NCBI RefSeq assembly: GCF_011759585.1
Contig: NZ_JAAOYV010000002.1
Coordinates: forward strand, 369,510 to 433,509
Direction: 5' to 3'
Source of the DNA: Frigoribacterium endophyticum
GTDB taxonomy: Bacteria > Actinomycetota > Actinomycetes > Actinomycetales > Microbacteriaceae
Length of the DNA: 64,000 nt
Shown here: positions 41,640 through 50,735 of the stretch, in pieces
Layout: each line of letters begins with the position of its first letter
Numbering within the stretch: position 1 is the first letter of the stretch
Program-made: the position numbers and the translations under genes
The notes under the pieces: model-generated
Databases searched by the model: none
The model's input: only the letters and a program-made list of their open reading frames with translations
Told to the model about the DNA's origin: nothing

Positions 41640-41912
41640 GTGAGGTTCTGCAGCAGGTGGGTCGTGCGTGGCCAGTGGCACGAGGTCTGCCTCTACGAGG
41701 ACTTCTTCCTGTACCGCACCCGCCCGGCCGACAGCACCGCGCCTGCGGAGGAGCACCGCGTCGAGAACGGCGACATCGCCGACATCGGGGTCGACCGCGA
41801 GGGGCCGCTCTGGGGCATCACGCTCACGGTGACGAGCGGGGAGTCGCGCACGGTGCCGTGCCCGGCGACGATCGCCGCGCCGCTGCTGCTGCGCTGGCAC
41901 ACCCGCGACTGA
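41640..41912 (+). CDS. Small hypothetical protein
   Basis: The protein has 90 residues from a GTG at 41640, no signal or membrane segment. The sequence is rich in aromatic residues at the N-terminus (FCSRWVVRGQWHEVCLYEDFFLYRT), then alternating strands (VENGDIADIGVD, WGITLTVTSGESRTVPCP). I do not recognise it. It is squeezed between the palindrome and the ABC-F gene (12 bp apart, convergent). It could be a small beta-barrel. Its codon use resembles the neighbours. Confidence 0.6.
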   Translation: MRFCSRWVVRGQWHEVCLYEDFFLYRTRPADSTAPAEEHRVENGDIADIGVDREGPLWGITLTVTSGESRTVPCPATIAAPLLLRWHTRD

Positions 41913-41924
41913 GACCCCCCGGCG

Positions 41925-43550
41925 CTACGCGGCGCCCACCAGCAGCTCGCCGGGCTCGGCCCCCTCGGCGCCGAACTCGATGCGCCGGTTCGCGACCTTC
42001 TCGCTGAAGAACCGGTCGTGGCTGACGACGACGACCGCCCCGGGGAAGTGCACGAGGGCCCGCTCCATCACCTGCGTGCTGGCCATGTCGAGGTGGTTCG
42101 TCGGCTCGTCGAGCAGCAGCACGGAGGCGCCGGAGAGCAGGCACTGCGCCATCGCCACGCGGGCGCGCTGGCCGCCGGAGAGCGCGCCGATGCGCTGCTG
42201 GAGGTCGGCCTCGGAGAACTGGAACATGGCCAGGAAGCGCGCGACCGACTTCCGGGTGGCCTTCAGGGCCAGGCTGTCGGGCATCGCGTTGACCGAGTGC
42301 GTCACCGTGTCGGCGTCGTCGAGCTCGGCGAGCACCTGGTTGTACGAGACGACCTTGGCGCCGCCGGCCCAGTCGACCCGGCCGCGGTCGGCCGCCTCGG
42401 TGCCCTCGAGCACCCGCAGCAGCGTGCTCTTGCCGCTGCCGTTCGAGCCCACGACGACGATGCGGTTGCCCCTGCGCACCTCGAAGCCGAGGTCGTCGAA
42501 GAGCGTCTTCTCGCCGTAGGCCTTGCCGAGCCCCTCGACGCGGCAGAGCACGTCCTTCACGTGCAGCCCGCCGTAGATCTCGGTGATGATCTGGTCGACG
42601 GGCCGAGGGGTGCGCTGCTTCTTGATCTTGGCGAGGTCCTTCGTGAGGCCGCCCGCGCCTCCCTGCTTCTGCGCCTTCGCGGCCTTGACGGCCTCGCGAC
42701 GGTCGCTGATGCCCTCGGCCTCGAAGGCGAGCAGCTCGTTCTCGTGCGCGAACTGCTGCTCGAGGGTCTTCAGCCGGAACTGCTTCTGCACGACGTACTC
42801 GGCGAAGGCGCCGGGGTACTCGTGCAGGTGGAAGTTCTCGACCTCGACGATGCGGGTGACGACCGCGTCGAGGAACTGCCGGTCGTGCGAGACGACGATC
42901 GCGGCGCCGCGGAAGTCGCGGAACCACTGCTCGAGCCACTCGACGCCGGCCACGTCGAGGAAGTTCGTCGGCTCGTCGAGCAGCAGCACGTCGGGCGCCT
43001 CGAGGACGATCTTCGCGAGGGCCGCGCGGTTGCGCCAGCCGCCGCTCAGGGCGTCGATCGGGCTGGTGCGGTGCGCCGCGTCGAAGCCGAGCACGGTGAG
43101 GGCGGTGTCGACGTGACGGCGATACTCCCAGCCGTCGAGCCGGTCCATCTCGGCGAAGAGCTCGGACTGCCGCTCGATCAGGCGCGTCAGCTCGTCGCCC
43201 TGGTCGGGGTCGACGGCGACGACCGCGATCGCGGCGTCGATCTCGGCGAGCTCGGCCTCCATGGCGCGGACGTCGTCGAAGAGGCCCTCGAGCACCTCGG
43301 TGACGGTGGCGGTGCCGTCGAGCTCGCTGAACTGCGAGAAGTAGCCGAGCCGCAGGCCGTCGTCGACGGTGACCGTGCCCTCGTCGGGCTGCACCTGGTC
43401 GAGGGCGAGCTTCAGCAGGGTCGACTTGCCCGAGCCGTTGCGCCCGATCAGGCCGACGCGGTCGCCGGGCTCGAGGCGGAAGAAGGCCTCGCGCAGCACC
43501 GGCCGCTGCTCGTAGCGCACGGTGACGTCGTTCAGGCGGATGAGGCTCAT
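41925..43550 (-). CDS. ABC-F family ATPase (ribosome-associated translation factor type)
   Basis: The protein has 541 residues, two nucleotide-binding domains without membrane segments: Walker [10 protein letters not shown] and GSNGSGKST, signatures [13 protein letters not shown] and [13 protein letters not shown], Walker [12 protein letters not shown] and [11 protein letters not shown]. The linker between them (about 245-330, with [22 protein letters not shown]) is the helical P-site-tRNA interaction motif region. Such proteins act on the ribosome (EttA/Uup type) or protect it from antibiotics; which one cannot be told. ATG at 43550, divergent from msrBA. Confidence 0.93.
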   Translation of the reverse strand: MSLIRLNDVTVRYEQRPVLREAFFRLEPGDRVGLIGRNGSGKSTLLKLALDQVQPDEGTVTVDDGLRLGYFSQFSELDGTATVTEVLEGLFDDVRAMEAELAEIDAAIAVVAVDPDQGDELTRLIERQSELFAEMDRLDGWEYRRHVDTALTVLGFDAAHRTSPIDALSGGWRNRAALAKIVLEAPDVLLLDEPTNFLDVAGVEWLEQWFRDFRGAAIVVSHDRQFLDAVVTRIVEVENFHLHEYPGAFAEYVVQKQFRLKTLEQQFAHENELLAFEAEGISDRREAVKAAKAQKQGGAGGLTKDLAKIKKQRTPRPVDQIITEIYGGLHVKDVLCRVEGLGKAYGEKTLFDDLGFEVRRGNRIVVVGSNGSGKSTLLRVLEGTEAADRGRVDWAGGAKVVSYNQVLAELDDADTVTHSVNAMPDSLALKATRKSVARFLAMFQFSEADLQQRIGALSGGQRARVAMAQCLLSGASVLLLDEPTNHLDMASTQVMERALVHFPGAVVVVSHDRFFSEKVANRRIEFGAEGAEPGELLVGAA

Positions 43551-43661
43551 GCCCACCAGTCTCGCAGCCTGCGTCGGAACACTGGACCGGGCCGGGGCGT
43601 TGCACCCCCCGGAGCCGTGCGCACCACTCCGGGTGCGTCCCCGCTCCGAACTGGAGGCACC

Positions 43662-44654
43662 ATGACCACCGAAGACCACGACCACGCACCCACCCCCGAC
43701 GCCCTCGCCCGCCTGACGCCCGAGCAGCGCCGCGTCACCCAGGGCGGCGGCACGGAGCCCGCGTTCCGCAACGAGTTCTGGGACTCCCACGAGGCGGGCA
43801 TCTACGTCGACGTGGTCAGCGGCCAGCCGCTCTTCGCCTCCGTCGACAAGTTCGACAGCCGCACCGGCTGGCCGAGCTTCACCCGGCCGATCGACGCCGA
43901 GAACGTCGTCGAGCGCCGCGAGGGCATGTTCTTCGCGCGCCGCACCGAGGTCAGCTCGGCGGGCGCCGGCAGCCACCTCGGCCACGTCTTCCCCGACGGC
44001 CCCACCGCGACGGGCGGCCTCCGCTACTGCATCAACTCGGCGGCCCTCCGCTTCGTCCCCCTCACCGCACTCGAGACCGAAGGATACGGTTCGTACATGA
44101 CGCTCTTCTCCCCTGAGTCCACCCCCGCCCCCAGCGGAACGACCGAGACCGCGATCCTCGCGGGCGGCTGCTTCTGGGGCGCGCAGCAGCTGCTCCGCCG
44201 CCGACCGGGCATCGTCTCGACCCGTGTCGGCTACTCCGGCGGCCACGTCGCGAACGCGACGTACCGCAACCACGGCGGCCACGCCGAGGCCGTGGAGATC
44301 GTGTTCGACCCGGGCGTGACCTCGTACCGCGAGGTGCTCGAGTTCTTCTTCCAGATCCACGACCCGTCGACGAAGGACCGCCAGGGCAACGACATCGGCG
44401 ACTCGTACCGCTCGGCGATCTTCTACACCTCCGACGAGCAGCGCGAGACCGCCCTCGACACCATCGCCGACGTCGACGCGTCGGGTCTCTGGCCCGGCAA
44501 GGTCGTCACCGAGGTCACCGCCGCCGGCGACTTCTGGGAGGCCGAGGAGGAGCACCAGGACTACCTCGAGAAGCTCCCCAACGGCTACACCTGCCACTTC
44601 GTGCGACCCGGCTGGGTGCTGCCGAAGCGCGAGCAGGCCGTCAGCGCGAGCTGA
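43662..44654 (+). CDS. msrBA: Bifunctional methionine sulfoxide reductase, MsrB-MsrA fusion
   Basis: The 330-residue fusion has an MsrB domain (about 15-135: [33 protein letters not shown] with catalytic Cys123) and an MsrA domain (about 160-315: [10 protein letters not shown] with catalytic Cys170, [33 protein letters not shown]). They reduce the R and S forms of methionine sulfoxide in oxidised proteins. The four zinc-binding Cys of standard MsrB are missing, placing it in the zinc-free class. GGAGG lies before the ATG. The domain order is B-A, and no signal peptide is present, so it is cytoplasmic. Confidence 0.94.
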   Translation: MTTEDHDHAPTPDALARLTPEQRRVTQGGGTEPAFRNEFWDSHEAGIYVDVVSGQPLFASVDKFDSRTGWPSFTRPIDAENVVERREGMFFARRTEVSSAGAGSHLGHVFPDGPTATGGLRYCINSAALRFVPLTALETEGYGSYMTLFSPESTPAPSGTTETAILAGGCFWGAQQLLRRRPGIVSTRVGYSGGHVANATYRNHGGHAEAVEIVFDPGVTSYREVLEFFFQIHDPSTKDRQGNDIGDSYRSAIFYTSDEQRETALDTIADVDASGLWPGKVVTEVTAAGDFWEAEEEHQDYLEKLPNGYTCHFVRPGWVLPKREQAVSAS

Positions 44655-44660
44655 GCCCGG

Positions 44661-44728
44661 GCCCCGCGGTGCGGGGCCGCAGGTCTGCGGGAGGCGCGGT
44701 GCCGGTCGTGCCGGCACCGCGCCTCCCG
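44661..44728. terminator. Double hairpin between msrBA and the M28 peptidase gene, with an 18-bp GGAGGCGCGG-type stem
   Basis: GCCCCGC-GGT-GCGGGGC (44661-44677) is followed by a perfect 18-bp stem (44688-44705 with 44711-44728; left arm CGGGAGGCGCGGTGCCGG) around a 5-nt loop. It lies between convergent genes and can terminate both. The long stem is the same element as at 35057. Confidence 0.88.
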
Positions 44729-44743
44729 TGCGTCCGGGGCCCG

Positions 44744-45946
44744 TCAGAGGAAGTCGGGCGCGGGCGAGCGCGGCGGCCGGCGCAGCGTGGCCACGACCCG
44801 CTCGACGAGCGGCACCGTCCACACGACGTTGGCGGCGATGCCCTCGTTCGGCTCGTCGTCGGGCTGGTGCAGGCGGTGCAGGTCGTTGAACGTCACGAAC
44901 GCGCTCGGCACCCCCGCGTGCAGGAACGACGCGTCGTCGGTGCCGCTCGTCGCGGGGAACCTCGTCACGAGCTCGAGCCCCGGCCGCGTCTCCGCCGCGT
45001 GGTCGAGCACTGCCTGGCGGAACGCCGTCGAGAACGCCTCGGGTGACGCGAACGCCTCGAGGAACGACCCCCGGCCGAGCCCGTCGACGTTGACGACGAA
45101 GTCGAGCGCGTCGAGCTCGTCGGCCGACGCCTGTGCCACGTGGTGCCGCGAGCCGCCGAGGTGCCACTCCTCGGCCGTGAAGAACACCAGGCGCACCGAC
45201 CGCTCCGGCGGCGCGGCCGCCCAGCGCTCGGCGAGGTGCAGCAGGGCGACGGTGCCGCTGCCGTTGTCGTACGCGCCGACCGTGTTGAAGAAGCTGTCGT
45301 AGTGGGCGCAGACGAGCACCCGCCCCTCGCCGGTGCCCGGCAGGTCGACGACGAGGTTGTCGCTGACGGCGGCGTCGACGGGGCCGCTGTCGACCTCGAG
45401 CTCGACCTCGACCCGGCGCCCGTCGCCGAGCCACTCGGTGAGCTGCAGGCCGTCGAGGCGGCCGATCGCCACGTGCGCCACCTCGCGGTCGGAGCCCGCC
45501 GGCAGGGGCTGTGGGGCGGCGGGGCCGCCGTCGCGGGCGTGCAGGTAGCCGAGCACGAGCCCGGCGTCGTCGCGCACGACGAACTTCTGCCAGACCATCG
45601 AGTCGCCCCACAGGCCCTGCGGGCCGACGGCCTCGACCGTGCCGGTCACCGCCCCCGCCGTCGCCCCCGACCACAGCATGGGCCAGGCCGGCAGGAGGCG
45701 CGGGACGGGAGCGAGGACGCCCACGCGGTGCACCGTGCCGGGCTGCCACCCCGGCAGCGAGACCGCCTCGCGGGCGACGGGCAGGCCGACCGCGGCGAGC
45801 CGGCCCTCGAGCCAGTCGGCGGCGGCGGCGATGCCGGCGGTGCCGTGGAACCGCGGGCCGTGGGCGACGAGGGCCTCGAGGTCGGCCAGCGCGGTCGCCA
45901 CGAGGTCGGGGTCGGCGGGCGTGGGGGCGGGGGCGTCGGGGGTCAC
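44744..45946 (-). CDS. M28-family metallopeptidase
   Basis: The protein has 400 residues from GTG 45946 (GTGA overlap). Zinc-site motifs of M28 are present: VCAHYDSFF (His, Asp), AYDNGSGTVALLHLAE (bridging Asp), FFTAEEWHLGGS (Glu-Glu) and TDDASFLHAG (Asp). An inserted PA-like stretch (about 100-170) precedes the catalytic part. No signal peptide is seen, so it likely acts on an imported compound. Relatives are aminopeptidases, carboxypeptidases or glutaminyl cyclases. Last gene of the eight-gene LacI-associated cluster, suggesting it cleaves an amide or peptide bond in the transported substrate. Confidence 0.9.
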   Translation of the reverse strand: MTPDAPAPTPADPDLVATALADLEALVAHGPRFHGTAGIAAAADWLEGRLAAVGLPVAREAVSLPGWQPGTVHRVGVLAPVPRLLPAWPMLWSGATAGAVTGTVEAVGPQGLWGDSMVWQKFVVRDDAGLVLGYLHARDGGPAAPQPLPAGSDREVAHVAIGRLDGLQLTEWLGDGRRVEVELEVDSGPVDAAVSDNLVVDLPGTGEGRVLVCAHYDSFFNTVGAYDNGSGTVALLHLAERWAAAPPERSVRLVFFTAEEWHLGGSRHHVAQASADELDALDFVVNVDGLGRGSFLEAFASPEAFSTAFRQAVLDHAAETRPGLELVTRFPATSGTDDASFLHAGVPSAFVTFNDLHRLHQPDDEPNEGIAANVVWTVPLVERVVATLRRPPRSPAPDFL

Positions 45947-47124
45947 GGGGTGGTCCTCTCGTCGGGAGCGGGCGCGGGAGCTGGGGCCGGGGCCGGGGCC
46001 GGGGCGGGCGTCGAGCACGCCGCGGCGACGGCGGCGGCCGGCACGCCGACCAGCATCTCGACGACGAGGGCGACGTCGTCGGGGGCTCCGCGGAACCACC
46101 AGCTGGCGAAGGTGTCGGTGACCGCCTCGGGGGCGGGGCCGACGACGGGGGTGCCCCGCGCCTCCACCTCGGCGAAGCCGCCGAGGCCGCCGTCGTCGTC
46201 GTAGAGGTGCAGGCCGTCGCCGCGCACGCCGGGCGACGCGTCGGGCTCCTCCGAGTACTCGGCGGAGGGGTCGACGGGGCTCGACCGGACGAAGGCCAGC
46301 GCGCGCCCGTCGGGCAGGGCCCGCACGTGCGCGACCCGGCCGGTGACCTGGGGCGCGGCGACGCCGATCTTGAAGCGGGCGTCGCCGGGCAGCGCGACGG
46401 CCACGCCGCCGACCACCTCCGTGAGCAGCTCGCCGACCGGCTCGTAGTAGTCCGTGACCTGCACGCCCGGGGTGGCGGCGACGAAGGCCGTGCCGCCGCC
46501 CGGCACCTGGTCGAGCAGCCACGACTCGGCCTCCTGCCGGCCCTCCGAGGTGAACCGCAGCCGCACCTCCGTCCGGTACCCGGCGTAGTCGACGGCGTCG
46601 ACCCGGCGACGGTCGTCGGCGCGGAGCCGGAGGTGGCGGAGGGGGTGCGCGGCCGCCGAGACCCGCAGGCGGAGGTCGGCGGTGGCGGCCCCCTCCGGCG
46701 GCGTGTGCGCGTGCAGGGTCGCCGTGCGCCGCAGCTCGGCGACGCCGTCGACGAGGTCGAGCTCGTGCTCGCCGGGGTCGAGCGAGGGCGGCATCGCGTA
46801 GCTGCCCCAGTAGTCGTCGCGGTCGGCGATCATGTACGCGATCTCGGGGCCGACCCACACGCGGTCGCCGCCGACGTTCCAGGCGCCGCTCGCCACGAGC
46901 GCGCGGAGGGCGTCGACGTCGCCGAACTCCGGCGGCAGCCAGTTGGCCGGGGCGCCGCCGTCGAAGAACGGGCCGTAGACGCGCCCGCCCCAGCTCGAGA
47001 CGACGACGTGGGCGCCGGGGCCCACCTCGAGCCGGTGCGCCGGCACGTCGGCCGCGGCGAGGTGGCGCTCGACGAGGTCGAGGTCGAGGACGGCGAGGAG
47101 GCGCGGGTCGGCGGGGCCGGTCAC
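45943..47124 (-). CDS. Unrecognised protein with mutarotase-like features and Ala-Pro tail
   Basis: The protein has 393 residues from GTG 47124, overlapping both neighbours by 4 bp. I cannot assign it. The N-terminal part VVVSSWGGRVYGPFFDGG and NVGGDRVWVGPEIAYM recalls galactose-mutarotase-like beta-sandwich proteins of unknown function (DUF4380/DUF6786 kind), which bind or epimerise sugars. The body is all-beta in character. The C-terminus is an Ala-Pro dipeptide run (APAPAPAPAPAPAP region) encoded by GGGGCC-type repeats (about 45965-46012). Being locked between TenA-type and peptidase genes, it probably works in the same pathway. Confidence 0.75.
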   Translation of the reverse strand: MTGPADPRLLAVLDLDLVERHLAAADVPAHRLEVGPGAHVVVSSWGGRVYGPFFDGGAPANWLPPEFGDVDALRALVASGAWNVGGDRVWVGPEIAYMIADRDDYWGSYAMPPSLDPGEHELDLVDGVAELRRTATLHAHTPPEGAATADLRLRVSAAAHPLRHLRLRADDRRRVDAVDYAGYRTEVRLRFTSEGRQEAESWLLDQVPGGGTAFVAATPGVQVTDYYEPVGELLTEVVGGVAVALPGDARFKIGVAAPQVTGRVAHVRALPDGRALAFVRSSPVDPSAEYSEEPDASPGVRGDGLHLYDDDGGLGGFAEVEARGTPVVGPAPEAVTDTFASWWFRGAPDDVALVVEMLVGVPAAAVAAACSTPAPAPAPAPAPAPAPDERTTP

Positions 47125-47819
47125 GACGCCGCCCCCGCCCCGACGAGGGGGCTCGCGTGGAACTCGTCCTCCGCGGCGAGCATGGCCCGGAACCACCCGT
47201 CGAGCTCGTCGTCGGTGACCGGCGCGGGCAAGGTGTCGACGACCTCGGCGAGGAAGGCCACCTGGGCCCGGAAGCCCGGGGTCACGTGCAGGTCGATCCA
47301 CTCCTGGACGTCGTCGGGCCGGTCGACGGGCGTCGCCGCCGCCACGGAGCACCACCGCAGGTAGAGGGTCTCGGCGGCGAGCAGGCTCGTGACCACGGCG
47401 GGGTACCCGCCCGTGACGAGCACGCGCTCGACCTGCTGCCGGAGGGCCGCGGCCCGGTCGAGCACGACGTCGAGGTCGCCCTCGACCGGCCACCGCGCGG
47501 CGAGCGCCGCGAAGTACGCCGACTGCGGCCCGACCAGGTCGGCGACGGCCGCGGCGTGCCGCTCGGCCAGTTCCCACTCGGGCTGCTGCCAGAGGCACCA
47601 CCCCGCCACCCGCGCCGCGGTGCGCACGAAGTCCCGCTCGACCACGAGGTAGCGGGCGAAGACCTCGCCGGCCACCGTGCCGTCGGCGAGCTGCGTCAGC
47701 AGCGGCACGGCCGCCGAGGCGTCGAGGGCGTCGGCGCAGCGCGCCACGAGGGCGTCGGCGCGCGAGGGCCGCGCCCGGTCGACGGGCCGCCCGGGCAGCC
47801 CGGGCCGCCCGGCCGTCAC
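47121..47819 (-). CDS. TenA/THI-4 family protein
   Basis: The protein has 232 residues from GTG 47819 (GTGA overlaps at both ends). All-helical TenA fold: VARCADALDASAAVPLLTQLADG, FARYLVVERDFVRTAARVAGW, YFAALAARWPVE, ETLYLRWCSVA and EWIDLHVTPGFRAQVAFL. Classic TenA hydrolyses aminopyrimidine derivatives in thiamine salvage, but many homologues serve other pathways. No thiamine genes or TPP riboswitch are nearby, so a role in breaking a C-N bond of the cluster's substrate is more likely. The exact reaction is unknown. Confidence 0.85.
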   Translation of the reverse strand: MTAGRPGLPGRPVDRARPSRADALVARCADALDASAAVPLLTQLADGTVAGEVFARYLVVERDFVRTAARVAGWCLWQQPEWELAERHAAAVADLVGPQSAYFAALAARWPVEGDLDVVLDRAAALRQQVERVLVTGGYPAVVTSLLAAETLYLRWCSVAAATPVDRPDDVQEWIDLHVTPGFRAQVAFLAEVVDTLPAPVTDDELDGWFRAMLAAEDEFHASPLVGAGAAS

Positions 47820-48565
47820 CGGCTGGTCAGCCACGAGACGAGCCCCTGGAAGACCCGGGCGTAGCCGGGCCACTCCTCGCAGAACGCCGGGGGCGCCCAG
47901 TGCGGCGAGCAGTCGCTCGTGAAGACGGCGGTGCGCCCCTCGCCGGCCTCGCCCACGACGACCAGCGGGTCACCGCCGACGCGGGCGAGCTCGACGGCGC
48001 CGGGCTTCACGACCGTGCGGTTGTAGCCGAGCAGGGCCGGCCACTCCCCCTCGGCGCCGCCGAGCGCCGGGTGCGCGGCGTCGACGACGGTCGCGACGAC
48101 CCCCGCCGGGCGCTCCACGCGGTCGTCGCCGACGAGCAGCTCGACCGGCAGCACGGCCTCGATCTCGGTGCGGGCGAAGCCCGCGCGGCCCTGCCAGCCC
48201 GAGAACGACAGGTACCCGCCGATCATCAGCAGCGCGCCTCCGGCCCGCACCCAGCTCGCGAGCTCCTGCACGCGGTCGCGGCCGGGCACGCTGTGCTCGA
48301 AGACGCCGGGCGAGAGCTGCAGCGAGTTGACGCCGATGTCGGAGAGCACGACGACGTCGTACTCGCCGAGCTGCTCGGGGGTCTCGGGGAACTGCGTCGA
48401 GACGAGGTGGGCGGGCAGGTGCACGACCTCGTGCCCCCCGGCCTCGAGGGCCGTGCGCAGCTGCGCGACGCCCTCGGTGTACGAGTGGGCGGTGAACTCG
48501 TCGACGCCCTTGGTGTGGGTCGTCGCGGTGATCCAGCTCTCGCCGGCGATCAGGATGCGGGACAT
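47816..48565 (-). CDS. Glutamine amidotransferase-like protein (GATase1-like, PF07090 type)
   Basis: The protein has 249 residues. RILIAGESWITATTHTKGVDEF opens a flavodoxin-like GATase1 fold, with DVVVLSDIGVNSLQL, WVRAGGALLMIGGYLSFSGWQGRAGF and VFTSDCSPHWAPP. The Cys-His-Glu triad of true amidotransferases is not evident in the usual nucleophile elbow (GGYLS instead of GxCxG), so a non-amidotransferase role is likely. Similar folds act as middle domains of GH42 enzymes and in ThuA-like proteins. It is coupled to the TenA gene downstream; a 50-bp gap with a GGAGGCGCGGTGCCGGTC copy separates it from the hydrolase gene upstream. Confidence 0.8.
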   Translation of the reverse strand: MSRILIAGESWITATTHTKGVDEFTAHSYTEGVAQLRTALEAGGHEVVHLPAHLVSTQFPETPEQLGEYDVVVLSDIGVNSLQLSPGVFEHSVPGRDRVQELASWVRAGGALLMIGGYLSFSGWQGRAGFARTEIEAVLPVELLVGDDRVERPAGVVATVVDAAHPALGGAEGEWPALLGYNRTVVKPGAVELARVGGDPLVVVGEAGEGRTAVFTSDCSPHWAPPAFCEEWPGYARVFQGLVSWLTSR

Positions 48566-48615
48566 GGTGGTGCCTTTCTGGTGGAGACGGAGACAGCGAG
48601 GAGGCGCGGTGCCGG

Positions 48616-49704
48616 TCAGCCGGCCGCGGCCGCGCTCTCGAAGAGGTCGCGCACGTTGCGCGTGCCGAGGCCCGCGACGACGTCGGGGTCGACGCCCGCG
48701 TCGCGCAGCCGGTCGAGGAAGACCGCGGGCACGTACGACAGGCCGTTGCCGCCGTGGCGGCGGAGCATGCTCTTGAGGAAGAGGTCGTGGCTGACCAGCA
48801 GCCGGCGGCCGAACCCGGCGTCGACGAGCCGGCCGACGGCCGCGACCGTCTCGGTCGGCGAGGGCGACTGGCCCTCCCCCGGCAGCGAGAAGCGGTAGGG
48901 CATGCCGACCATGTCGAACTCGAGCCAGACGCCGCGCTCGGCGAGGCTGCGCTGGTAGTCGGGGTCGCCGCCCGACGGGTCCATGTGGCAGAGCACGACG
49001 GCCGTGGGGTCGACGCCCTCGTCGCGGAGGACGACGTCGAGCACGCGCCCGCCGTGGCGGACGAAGCCGGGCAGGTGCACGAACATCGGCAGGCCGGTCT
49101 CGCGCTGCAGCCGGCACGCGGCGCGCAGCGAGCGCTCCTCGCGGGCGGTGAAGCCGGGCGAGACGCCGATCTCGCCGATCACGCCCGAGCGGGGCGTGCC
49201 CGTCTCGGCGGGGTCGGCGCGGTACTGCTCGACGAGGCGAGCCGCGAGGGCGTCGACCGGGTCGGAGGCGGTGGCCCCGGGGTGGAAGCGCTCCAGGTAC
49301 CAGCCGCCGCCGGTGACGACGCCGACGCCGCTCCTCCTCGAGATCTCGGCGAGGCGGCGCGGGTCGCGCCCCTGGCCGTCGCTCGTGAGCTCGATGACGG
49401 TGCCGCCGCCGAGCCCGCGGAAGGCGACCAGCTCGTCGACCGCGTCGTCGTCGCTGTCGAGCACGCAGTTGTCGCGGCAGGCGAGCGGGCGGTCGCGCAG
49501 CAGCCAGGCGATGTCGGGCGTCACGGGCACGTCGAACAGCTCGGGGAACTGCGGGTCGGGCTCGAGCCCGCCCTCCTCGATGCTGTTGATCAGGTGCTCG
49601 TGCGGCAGCACGTATCCGAGGGAGTCGCTCGCCACCGGGCCGAGGACGGTCTGCACGTCGACCACCGCCGTCGGCTCGGTGCCGAACCCGCCGACGCGGC
49701 TCAC
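48616..49704 (-). CDS. Phosphotriesterase-family metal-dependent hydrolase
   Basis: The protein has 362 residues from GTG 49704 (GTGA overlap with the permease). Metal-site motifs: GYVLPHEHL (HxH), VIGEIGVSPGFTAREERSLRAA, where Glu stands in the place of the carboxylated Lys of true phosphotriesterase, FVHLPGF, VLCHMDPS and LLVSHDLF. This Glu variant groups with PHP-type and lactonase-like members rather than organophosphate hydrolases. Substrates in the family are lactones, esters or phosphoesters. It is the first enzyme after the transporter genes, so probably performs the first cytoplasmic step. Confidence 0.88.
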   Translation of the reverse strand: MSRVGGFGTEPTAVVDVQTVLGPVASDSLGYVLPHEHLINSIEEGGLEPDPQFPELFDVPVTPDIAWLLRDRPLACRDNCVLDSDDDAVDELVAFRGLGGGTVIELTSDGQGRDPRRLAEISRRSGVGVVTGGGWYLERFHPGATASDPVDALAARLVEQYRADPAETGTPRSGVIGEIGVSPGFTAREERSLRAACRLQRETGLPMFVHLPGFVRHGGRVLDVVLRDEGVDPTAVVLCHMDPSGGDPDYQRSLAERGVWLEFDMVGMPYRFSLPGEGQSPSPTETVAAVGRLVDAGFGRRLLVSHDLFLKSMLRRHGGNGLSYVPAVFLDRLRDAGVDPDVVAGLGTRNVRDLFESAAAAG

Positions 49705-50735
49705 TGGGTCACCCGGCGGCGCAGCAGCTCGGTCATCGAGCCGCCCCGGAGGTTGATCCAGATCACGATGATCAGGAGGCTGCCCGTGACGATCGGCACG
49801 AGGTAGGGGCTCAGGCCGAGCAGGGTCAGGCCGTTGGTGATGACGCCGGTCAGCACGGCGCCGATGGCGGTGCCGATCACGCTGCCCTTGCCGCCGAGCA
49901 GGTTCGTGCCGCCGATCACGACGGCGGTGATGACCGTCATGGCGAAGTCGACGCCGGAGTTGGCGTCGCCCGAGCCGAGGCGGGCGGCGGTGATGACGCC
50001 GGCCGCGCCCGCGGCGGTGCCGGTGAGCACGAGGGCCATCATCTTGACGAAGCGCGTGTCGACGCCGGCCCGGCGCACCGACTCCTCGTTCGAGCCGATG
50101 CCGGTGACGTACTGGCCGAAGCGCATCCGCTGCAGGGCGACGATGCCGACGACGACCGCGACGAGCGCGAGCCACGCCGGGTAGCCGATGCCGAGCAGGC
50201 GGCCCTGCCCGATCTGCGCGAAGACGAGGCCCGACCCGATGGCGATCGAGTAGCCCTTCGTCATCAGCAGCGCGATGCCGCGCACGATCGACATCGTCGC
50301 GAGCGTCACGATGAACGACGGGATGCCCTGGTAGCTCGAGAACCACCCGTTCACCGCGCCGCAGGCCGCGCCGACGGCGAGGCAGATGACGACGACGAGC
50401 ATCGACTGCATGCCGGTGCGCAGCAGCGTCGCCCCGACGACCGAGACGAGCGCGAGCGTCGAGCCGACGGAGAGGTCGATCATGCCCGCGGTGATGACGA
50501 AGGTCATCGCGACGGCCACGATCGCGGCCGGGGCGACCTGCACGGCGACGTTCCGGAGGTTGGTGCCGGTGAGGAAGGTCGGCGTGCCGATCGAGAACCC
50601 GATGATGACGACGAGGGTCACGACGAGCATCAGCAGCGTCGACTTGTTGACGCGCTGCAGCGCCTCCCAGCGGCGCTGGCGCTCGGCGGCGGCGGGCGGG
50701 GCGGGCGGGGCGGTCTTCGAGGTCGCGGCGGTCAT
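49701..50735 (-). CDS. Ribose/xylose-class ABC transporter permease (RbsC type)
   Basis: The protein has 344 residues and about ten membrane segments after a Pro/Ala-rich cytoplasmic start. ITAGMIDLSVGSTLALVSV and QGIPSFIVTLATMSIVRGIALLMTKG are the RbsC hallmarks, with TAVVIGGTNLLGGKGSVIGTAIGAVLTGVITNGL near the end. Overlaps the ATPase gene by 4 bp (ATGA). Forms the homodimeric channel of the importer. Substrates of this subfamily include pentoses, hexoses, nucleosides, autoinducer-2 and polyols. Confidence 0.94.
   Translation of the reverse strand: MTAATSKTAPPAPPAAAERQRRWEALQRVNKSTLLMLVVTLVVIIGFSIGTPTFLTGTNLRNVAVQVAPAAIVAVAMTFVITAGMIDLSVGSTLALVSVVGATLLRTGMQSMLVVVICLAVGAACGAVNGWFSSYQGIPSFIVTLATMSIVRGIALLMTKGYSIAIGSGLVFAQIGQGRLLGIGYPAWLALVAVVVGIVALQRMRFGQYVTGIGSNEESVRRAGVDTRFVKMMALVLTGTAAGAAGVITAARLGSGDANSGVDFAMTVITAVVIGGTNLLGGKGSVIGTAIGAVLTGVITNGLTLLGLSPYLVPIVTGSLLIIVIWINLRGGSMTELLRRRVTQ

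Noticed and set aside
43662-44654. Two separate msr genes or a frameshift between them
   Set aside because: The frame is continuous across the MsrB-MsrA linker; such fusions are known.
47121-47819. TPP riboswitch or thiamine salvage operon around the TenA-type gene
   Set aside because: No THI-box sequence was seen and no other thiamine gene is present; the gene is inside a transporter-hydrolase cluster.
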